64,000 nucleotides of DNA. It comes from Corticium candelabrum. Its lineage: Eukaryota > Porifera > Homoscleromorpha > Homosclerophorida > Plakinidae. This document shows, piece by piece, positions 56,862-64,000 of the stretch; position 1 is the stretch's first letter, and each line of letters starts with the position of its first letter. Where the stretch lies: assembly GCF_963422355.1 (NCBI RefSeq), contig NC_085091.1, positions 4,042,523 to 4,106,522 on the forward strand, written 5' to 3'. Both the position numbers and the translations under genes were made by a program. The notes beneath the pieces were generated by a model. The model did not search any database. It was not told the DNA's origin and was given only the letters and a program-made list of their open reading frames with translations.

Positions 56862-58043
56862 ATGTACACCTCATCACTGGAACTTACTATAATCGTGTTC
56901 ATAGGGGAACCTCAGCCAGACGTTCCCGATAGCCAGAGAAAGAGTTTACCAACTGATCAGACATCAGCCATTTCAAATCGCAACACACACTGGAGCAAGG
57001 TTTGTGCAAAAGGAGCAGTTGAATTGTCCTCAACATCGAAACTGAGTTTCTCCAACGAAACTTTCCAAAGATCTAAGTAAAACAGACACTCAATTGATCT
57101 TTCTGTCAATTTGTCTTTCTGTGTGTCAAACTGTTTGGCTGTCACCTTGTACATAATTTTATATGTGTAACAGCCTATTAATGCATTTTCTTTCAACACA
57201 ACAGGAAACACGTGGTGACATTCTGCTTCAGAACATCAGATTCTGATGGCGTTTTGCTATGGATAAAACAGGTAAGCTGACAGCAATTGATTCTTATATT
57301 CCTACACATTTCAACAGAGTTAGATACTTATAGAGGCTACCAGAACCAGCACACATTCTCATTCAAGTAGTGAGTGGAAGAGTTCAAGCAAGGTGATCTG
57401 GCATGTCAACCAATTTTGTTTAGCTGTAACTGAAGACGTTCTCCTTCCTATATGTAGGGTCAACTTGGGTGCTGGAAGTAAAGTTTTAACACATAATCTG
57501 GTGGTTAGTGACAGCCAATGGCATAAAATTATGTTCAGGAGGTAAATTTTTGATTGTTCTGAACATGCAAATAGACAGACAGATAACACTGATTATGTAC
57601 TTCAAAATAATCAGTTTTGTAAAACAATAGGAAAGGCAACAGAATAGAGCTTCGATTGGATGGCAATAGGAGGCCTAAATTAATTGCCGGTGAAAACTAT
57701 GACCAAACCCTAACATTCAGAGCCAACAACAAGTGGTACCTTGGTAAGCCTATACATTGGTTGTACTCACACATGGATTCTACATTACACATTCTAACTG
57801 CTCCTGTTAGTACCTGATTGATATTGTCTTTGCATATGTTTACTTTACATACACATACAACTACGTAACTATTCTTTCATTTTGTAATTTTATGTTGTCC
57901 TGACAGGTATGGCCAACAGTAATGACATTAATGATGTTGCTGTTCCGCTAACCGGCTGTATCAGCAAAGTGAAAGTGAACAAGAAAAAGGTTGAGCTAGA
58001 GGCTGATGCCATCGAGAAAGTTGATGTTTTCCCCTGTGAATAA
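51600..58043 (+). CDS. Gene B: secreted vWA-vWA-LamG protein, complete (963 aa)
   Basis: Eleven exons join in frame with GT-AG borders: 51600-51669, 51755-51811, 52438-52593, 53519-54469, 55203-56228, 56905-57076, 57205-57271, 57334-57392, 57458-57541, 57631-57743, 57907-58043. They total 2,892 bases, 963 residues. Residues 1-20 are a signal peptide (AILKLFFTAVIVSVSA). About 25-94 are a Cys-rich region with ECPPCIKS, loosely VWC-like. vWA1 spans about 129-330 (DESGS at 136), followed by CRVCECPD. vWA2 spans about 440-700 (DESGS at 451), then a Cys cluster. A Ser/Thr-rich linker follows, and LamG fills about 805-963, ending FPCE. No membrane segment is seen after the signal, so it is probably secreted or in the extracellular matrix. 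Ligand unknown. The start was chosen at the ATG that gives a good signal peptide; gene C agrees. Confidence 0.85.
53519..54469 (+). CDS. Gene B exon 4: first vWA domain
   Basis: One exon holds the whole domain: ADICFVVDESGSM (MIDAS DxSxS), VRYCLVGYGT, QEDGYSAMYKVF, KKVIILVTDENRDD, VTLNVVVNQLF and DGGHESTSQDYVRLA, then the linker VCRVCECPDPFGEPVC. The MIDAS Thr expected in TG-type loops is not evident; a conserved EDGY stands there in all copies. Gene C's equivalent is 62350-63309. Confidence 0.85.
55203..56228 (+). CDS. Gene B exon 5: second vWA domain
   Basis: It begins ECSINGKKVPEGGYVF, then VDIIFVIDESGSMESDHDW, FGLLVFASHDRKP, TEDGYEAIKLA, LIVLVTDEDRDNV, LDVVVTNSFE and YPAFVLRHGDDPLP, then a C-terminal Cys cluster CSWSSCRSAFPMVVC. 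It is close to gene A's vWA exon. The frame continues ten codons into the intron, but the donor GGTAGA at 56229 keeps frame with the next exon. Confidence 0.85.
56782..56861. repeat. (AC)n microsatellite in gene B intron 5
   Basis: An AC run about 45 bases before the acceptor of exon 6. Long CA repeats this close to an acceptor can influence splicing in animals; that is general knowledge and is not shown here. Confidence 0.95.
56905..58043 (+). CDS. Gene B exons 6-11: linker and LamG domain
   Basis: Exon 6 is a Ser/Thr/Gln linker ending LSFSNETFQRSK. Exons 7-11 give LamG: KHVVTFCFRT, GVLLWIKQ, HILIQVVSGRVQAR, VNLGAGSKVLTHN, SQWHKIMFRR, RIELRLDGNRRP, FRANNKWYLG and PLTGCISKVKVNKKKVELEA, ending FPCE and TAA at 58041. 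Exon lengths 67, 59, 84, 113 and 137 are identical to gene A's. LamG domains bind sugars or proteins in the matrix. No calcium-site assignment was attempted. Confidence 0.85.
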
Positions 58044-60318
58044 TCCCATGTCAGTTTCCGTAATATGAAACATTGTTGGGTAACTACAGTAGCTTGCTTG
58101 TGATAGTGCATTTGTATGTTATAGTTTTGTTGTTGTCTGGTTTGATATTACAGTGTAACGTGTTTGGTTTGTAGGATCATGTCCTGTAGAAATCATGTAG
58201 TCTGTTAGATAACCTAACATGGCGTTGTTTGCATATTACTAACGATTCGGGTGACTCTGCTATCTGCAGTTTCATTGTCACACCAGATGTCTTTGTATAT
58301 GCATGTTAATTGTTTCATTATGGTCCCCTCTACTTTATCAGCCTCAATTGGATTTGTTCAAATTCTGTCAGTTTACAAAAGAGCAAAATACGTGTTTTTG
58401 CCTAAATGGTTATAAAGTTGGCTATTGTAGAGATATATGTAGAGCAAGTGACGTGAAATCCAATGTCAGGGTTGCCATTTCCATGGTGATGGGGAAAAAT
58501 TGTGGCCCCGGGCTAAACTTTGTGTGTGGCCCCCGACAAAATGAATGAGTTATTATATATGTTGTCATCACTGTCTCAGTACCGTGAGTGGGGTCTTTAT
58601 TCTCAACTTGCCCACCAACGCAGCAGGCAGCCAGGTAAGTCCTAGAGAGGTACATGTTTCCGTGTAATCCATATGGTGCTAGTAACTGGCATATCAACTA
58701 TTAATACCAGTATATGTTATCAGTTTGTAAAGTTTTGAAAGCTTGACTATTTCAAATATCATGTCATGAATGAAATCCTGTTCACATAAGAATTTGACCA
58801 AGACACATGATAAATTTCAACACAAGTGAATTGACCCAAAGTTGGTGCAAAAGCAGTTCACAAAGTACTTATTCGATGAAAGCTTGAATGTGCTGTACCA
58901 TCAATACACCACAACACTCTTCAAGACAAATATGTAGAGTGAAGTATAGCAAAGCTAGCACTGCTGCTTTACCATCTTGCTGCACACTTTGTTAAGGCAG
59001 AGAGTTGTTTCAGCCTACTGAAGTATGGCAAAGCCACAGCAAGGCATCGTCGGTAAAAAATGTTAGAGCCCTTATGTCAATTGCTAATACAAGAACAGAT
59101 CAAAACATGACTTTGAGACACTAAAATCATTTAAACAGTTTGTAGCAGAGTAGTGGTATATATAGATGCATTTGGATACAAGTATTCTGTATTTTAAAGT
59201 TCCTAATTAAGCCAATTAAAAATTACCCACATTTAATGACAAATATTTTAATTTAATATCAATATCAACAGTTGTGGCCCTGAATTGTCTCTTAGGCCAC
59301 AATTTGGGTTCTTTGTCAAAATTCCACCAGCAACCTGTCCATGGGCAATTACTAATAATACATCAACTTTATTACCATAAAATTTCAAATGTTAGGTTTT
59401 ACGTACCTTAACCTGTTGCATGTCTTCTTAATTTAGGTGTTCAAATTTTGACAATAGCGTAAAATTCCTGCCTTGTAATTAATTAATACAATTTTGGTGT
59501 AATGAAGTCCAAGAAATTGAGTTTGAGTATGTGAACTTGAAACACTGTTTGCTTGCATCTGTCCTCTAGCTGTGAGTACGTGAGTAATGAATGTGGGTTT
59601 TCTGCCAGACACTAGCTATAATCGGTAAGTCTTGTAGAGTACAAATTATTCTAGACGTCGAAGTACTTACCTATAATTTCTACAACTAGCAAAAGGCTCC
59701 TCAGAACTTGAACATTGAAATAGAGACCGAAATAGTTTAGAAGAATTTGTAATCACGTGATTTGTACTGCTACACCTAACAAATCGTCATATCATTAGGA
59801 TAATCTGAAGTCACGTGATTTGTGGGAGACAACGCTACACAACTTGGCCAAACGTTAGACGTTACCACCGCTTAATTGTCTGCTGTCTACTACGAGAATT
59901 CTCCAAACATAGAGTTGCATGGCAACGGTTTTAGAACCAGCAACATCTAACCGCCCTCTTACCGTACAACATGCATAGATCAGTGGCGTGTGGCGTAGGA
60001 AGATGTCATGCAGAAGCGGAGGAGATGGGGTGGATGTACCCTGGATGTATTCTGAATGTCACCATCAGTAAGCAAAAAGACTACCTCGCTTGCCGGACCA
60101 TATACAGATTTGCAAAGTTAAGAAATCTCAATTCCTACATCGAGCGAGGGGGCCAGGCCCCGCTTCCTACCACAGTAGAAATGGTTGCACATGAAGACGC
60201 GTAGGAGACTCGACCTCCTGCGCGTCAACAGAGACACACGACACTTTTCCAAGCTAGGACAGCAGCAGCCAAATAATTGTCTTTACACAGAAAACGTCCT
60301 GACGAAAGATTACACGCT
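58044..60318. other. Gene B-gene C spacer with a possible hAT relic
   Basis: Around 58975-59110 the plus strand reads AESCFSLLKYGKATARHRR, a stop, then LEPLCQLLIQEQIK. This resembles the AE(x)CFSxMKxxKxxxRxR C-terminal block of hAT transposases. The rest shows no gene. TCACGTGATTT occurs twice near 59755 and 59812. Confidence 0.35.
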
Positions 60319-60512
60319 GCCACGCCTTCCGTTTGCAGTTCTAGAGTGCACTGTTTGTTGTACGCGCGCGGTGTGTTTGCGTGTTAGTTAAATGAAATAG
60401 AGAATTTCGCGCTTACGGACGCAATTTGGCAATGCAATGACATTAGAAATAGAGCGACCTGCGACCTGGATGTCACACGGTAGGACTTCTGTCACTACCG
60501 ATTTGTCGTGCC

Positions 60513-60549
60513 GCGGGTCGCGTGACCACCTCCAGTCTCCCGGAGAGTT
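60513..60549 (+). promoter_or_regulatory. Conserved block upstream of gene C
   Basis: GCGGGTCGCGTGACCA and CCCGGAGAGTT repeat the gene B upstream block (51467-51501), 115 bases before the gene C ATG. Confidence 0.45.
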
Positions 60550-60627
60550 ATCTGCTCACATCGGTCATTCCAACCAACGGATTCAGTCAACAGACGAGAA
60601 GCGACTTTGTGTGCACGCAGCGGTTTC

Positions 60628-63600
60628 ATGGCAAAAGCCATTTTGCATCTTCTAGCAGCAGTTAGCGTTACTGCATCTGTGCTCACTTCGTCAAGTAAAC
60701 TACTAATCACACTAACTCCGCCTTCGAAACTAGGATTTTGTGTGTATTATGTCTTGCAGATTCGGTCGCTACCGAATGTCCACCGTGCATCAAGAGCCCT
60801 GGGTCGGCCGTCTGTGGTGAGAAATCGCGCAAATCGTGCAGACCCAATCTTGAATCTTGAATCTTGAACCGGCAACTTCTGGTCGGCATTCTCAGATTCA
60901 TTCATTGCTCAGCTAGATTCTTGTAGTTGAACACACAAACGGCGCTTGAATCTAGGCAGTCGCACGTAATACCTCAAAATTCAGTTTTCTTACCTCGCGT
61001 ATTCCCCAAAAGTCGGAGGGTCAAGCGTGTCTCTAGAGAGCTCTCCGTCGTTAGTCTAGTTGGTGTCACATTTCACATATTTGTGTGTATAGCCTGGGAT
61101 TGTCTAATTAATTTACATTTTGTCTAGTGTGCAAAATTGGAAGATGGGAGTACCAGAAAGGCGAAGCGATGCTGTTGAGTGAATACGACGAACAAGATTC
61201 GCTGCTCAGTGAAATCGACTGCATGTGTGGGCATGAAAGACAACGCGTTGACAAGCAAAGTAACATTGTGAGAAATCGCGGGGGAGGAGATGGTAAGGCG
61301 ACCGCAACGCCTATTAATTAATTAAACTAGCTAAATACGGTACATAAAGAAAATGCCTGCTAATAAATTTAATTAGTAAAATTTTGAACAACTAGCTAGT
61401 GGTACAGTATGTATTGAGGGTTTTTAGATAGGCCTGTCCACACTGGCAACTGGATCGCGATCCGATCGCGATCCAACCGCAACGCTGTCCACACTTGCAA
61501 ATGGTCGCGATAAATCCAATGCACATTGCGAGGTGGTTTCGATCGCGATTGGTTGAATCCAATTAGAAATAGTGGGCGTTACCCTCACGTACGCTACGCG
61601 TGTAGTCGGAACATCTAGCACTCCTCACTCGTCTTTGTTCTCGCTCACCTTCAACACTTTCCACAAGCAAAGAAGCCACACGTACACATCGATCATCAGT
61701 CACGTGATAGCGAAACTGAGGCGGAGGTAGCGTTTTCAAAGTGCAGTGTGGACGCTCGCTATCGCGATCGGATCGCGATCCAATCTGATCTAGTGTGGAC
61801 AGGGCTTTATTCTAGATTAGTTAATTAGTGTGGTTGGGAAAGAGAACCAATGAAATCATAACTTAGAACTAAAGTAGGGGTATCTCAGTTCTGGTTGTCA
61901 TACCTGAAAGCAAATTGTATACAGTGGATCATACCTTTAACACACCTCATTTTGAAGGAAGAGTCAGGTGTCTGATATAGCCTGCATATAATATGCCCAT
62001 ACATTAGGAAAATCCAAAGTTTTGAATATGAGAAGCTCCCAATAGTCAACCTTTAGTGGCCATGCATATCCACGTGACATCCATTACTGGAACCCATCCT
62101 AAACTAAAGCTGGGAGAAAGTACTCAAAAGTTGATGTAGCAGTCATTGAATAGGGAGTCCAATTTGTAGAATGATAGTAGGCACATAGGAGGGAGGGGGG
62201 AAGATATGACGGGCAAGCAGAGAACGCACATGCAAATAGATAAAAATTGGATAGACCTTTTTTGACAATATATCAGAAATGATACACAAAAGCACATAAT
62301 TTACAAGCAGGAAAGTCACAGGTTTTAGTGACAACTGTTTCTCTTTCAGATCACATTCGTCGTCGTCGTCAAAGAGCTCGTTCTCCTGAGCTTTGTCAAC
62401 CAAGTCGTACCAAGGTGACTGTTGGAAACTCTGACAATCCTGGGGAAGCAATTGGAAAGGCAGACATCTGCTTTGTAGTGGATGAATCAGGCTCAATGAC
62501 ACAGGAACATGATTGGCTCAACACCACTATCCAACAACTAGATAATGCTCTGAGAGCCAAAAGAATAGAAGTTCGTTATTGCCTTGTAGGTTATGGGACA
62601 AGTAACCGTCTGCTAGGAGAATTTCTTGTTAAAGGTGGTGCAGATGACATCATAAAAGTTGTAGCTGATCTCACAAACACTGGACAACTGGAGGATGGAT
62701 ACAGTGCCATGTATAAAGTGTTTAACAATAGCGGGAATTTCACATTTGACCGTGATGCTAAAAAAGTCATCATATTAATTTCAGATGAGAATCGAGATGA
62801 CCTTGATCATAGATTGCCAGACCAAATCAACCTTAACTATGACAACATGCTTAAATATTTCATAGACAATGATGTTACTCTGAATGTTGTGGTCAACCAG
62901 TATTTCAAAGACATCATCATCAACACATTGACAGACCTAGACGAGTATGTGTTGGGCATGGATTACCAGAATCAATCATATTCACAAGCAGTCGAGTCTT
63001 CATCGTCTCGTCGTTACAGCATTGGTGAACCTGGCAATGCATATGCTGTGGAGGATGGAGGGCACGAAAGTACCTTGGAAGACTACGTTAAGTTGGCATT
63101 GCAAACAAATGGGTCAGCTTGGGATCTACAGCAGCTAAAAGATGCTTCTAAGGAACAAGTGGAGGCTTTCATAGATGCATTCGTTGATGTTAAAGTTGAA
63201 GAAATAGCACCCAACCAGACCGTATGCCGAGTGTGTGAATGTCCAGATCAGAGGGGACAGCCTGTCTGTACCTTGAACAAGACAGTACCACTAGATCAAT
63301 GCACCAATGGTAAGGCTACGTCACTGTGCAGCATGTACATGTACATGTCACCTATTTTACAGTAATCTCACCCTGTTGTGTTAAACCCACTCATCCATTC
63401 TGTTTGCTCTGTTCATTATATTTCAATCTTCTCTACTACACTGATATATTATTGTGTCTTGCATGTAATCTGCACTGCGCAAACCTACACTTGCTCTGGA
63501 TCAATTATTGAGTGGTAGTTGTGAGAAACAGTGCAATCACAATGTGTATGACTATCATACGACTTCCTGCTACTTAGTAACTATAGTACAATCTGTAGAG

Positions 63601-64000
63601 ATTATGCAATCATTAAACTCTATCCTACATTTAAATCAAGCAAATAGAGGTTCGATCAGTATACCCTTTGTACTATGCATGTTCTTGACTAGGTTCAGCT
63701 TAAAAGCATTAAGAAGTTATACATATACATATATACATAAATGTATTATTATTATTGAGAGTCGTTACGACTTCTAAAACAACAACAATCTAATTAAGTT
63801 AAACCATTTACACTAAAACGTCCAGCTAAAAAAGGCTACATACATACATATAGACAGTGACATTTATGGGTTTGTAATCTTGCGTACTTGTTTTCCTGTT
63901 TGTCTACAGTATGCATTATTGATGGGATGAAAGTGCCAGAAGGAGAACGAGAGTACAAGTATATCACACCTACGCATTCCGGTGTTTCAAAACGTTCTGA
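60628..64000 (+). CDS. Gene C: vWA-vWA protein of the same family, cut by the window end
   Basis: Exons: 60628-60694, 60760-60816, 61128-61292, 62350-63309, and 63910 onward to the window edge. Phases match gene B throughout. The signal peptide is MAKAILHLLAAVSVTASV; the Cys-rich part has ECPPCIKSPGSAVCG and VCKIGRWEYQKGEAM. vWA1 has ADICFVVDESGSM, LEDGYSAMYKVF and VIILISDENRDD; the linker is VCRVCECPDQRGQPVC. The fifth exon begins VCIIDGMKVPEGE, the start of the second vWA domain. LamG presumably follows outside. Probably secreted. Introns are 0.06-1.06 kb; the largest holds a MITE. Confidence 0.85.
61423..61806 (-). mobile_element. Palindrome-rich MITE (GATCGCGATC family), copy 2, in gene C intron 3
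   Basis: It starts AGGCCTGTCCACACTGG and ends CTAGTGTGGACAGGGCTTTA. The interior has GGATCGCGATCC-type palindromes near both ends and middle sequence that is the reverse complement of the 11248-11638 MITE (for example GTGAGCGAGAACAAAG on the minus strand). No coding capacity. No clear TTAA flanks here. Confidence 0.6.
62350..63309 (+). CDS. Gene C exon 4: first vWA domain
   Basis: 960 bases in phase 1-1, opening DHIRRRRQRARS and ending DQCTNG at GTAAGG. MIDAS DESGSMTQEHDW is present. It is strongly similar to gene B exon 4 along its length, with a few short indels (for example after DDLDHRL). Confidence 0.85.

Noticed and set aside
57301..57333. Starting LamG exon 8 of gene B at the earlier AG near 57316
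   Set aside because: It would place TAG in frame before HILIQV; the acceptor at 57332-57333 keeps the frame and equals gene A's exon length.

Overview
The window is eukaryotic and almost certainly animal. It has multi-exon genes with GT-AG introns, secreted von Willebrand A (vWA) and laminin-G (LamG) proteins, and a dense, diverse transposon load with long CA, TA and CATA microsatellites. The mix of transposon families and extracellular proteins fits an early-branching metazoan such as a sponge or cnidarian. That assignment is inference; nothing in the window fixes the species.

The host genes are a tandem family of three same-strand paralogues, called A, B and C here. Gene B (51600-58043, 11 exons, 963 codons) is complete: signal peptide, short Cys-rich region, vWA domain, Cys-rich linker, second vWA domain, second Cys-rich linker, then a C-terminal LamG domain. 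Gene C starts at 60628 and runs off the right edge inside its second vWA exon. Gene A (14832-32090) shows only the second-vWA-to-LamG half. All three share the same exon boundaries and intron phases wherever they can be compared. All seven visible exons of gene A are open, but its LamG domain is spread over about 14.8 kb because two introns that are 65 and 163 bases in gene B have grown to 5.9 and 8.3 kb by transposon insertion.

Layout. 1-5500: nested DNA-transposon remnants. 5500-9150: decayed large transposon with an XPG/PIN-like nuclease region and a CXC cysteine motif. 9400-10950: THAP-containing inverted-repeat element. 11248-14700: a palindrome-rich MITE, a CA array and degenerate repeats. 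14832-32090: gene A, whose introns hold a second copy of the large transposon, two opposite copies of an OTU-protease-like element, a Tc1/mariner/IS630-type element, a MITE and a pogo-like MITE. 32091-51062: transposon-rich spacer with a kinase pseudogene, an intact-looking LINE whose second ORF opens through a possible -1 frameshift, a nearly 1-kb palindrome, a hAT element, a long-TIR element with a perfect 9-bp target duplication, and a similar element carrying a RecQ helicase fragment. 51063-64000: genes B and C with short introns and a conserved block upstream of each start.

The host genes probably make secreted or matrix adhesion proteins: vWA domains with DESGS metal sites and LamG both mediate extracellular binding. 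No prokaryotic operon, CRISPR array, rRNA or tRNA was recognised.
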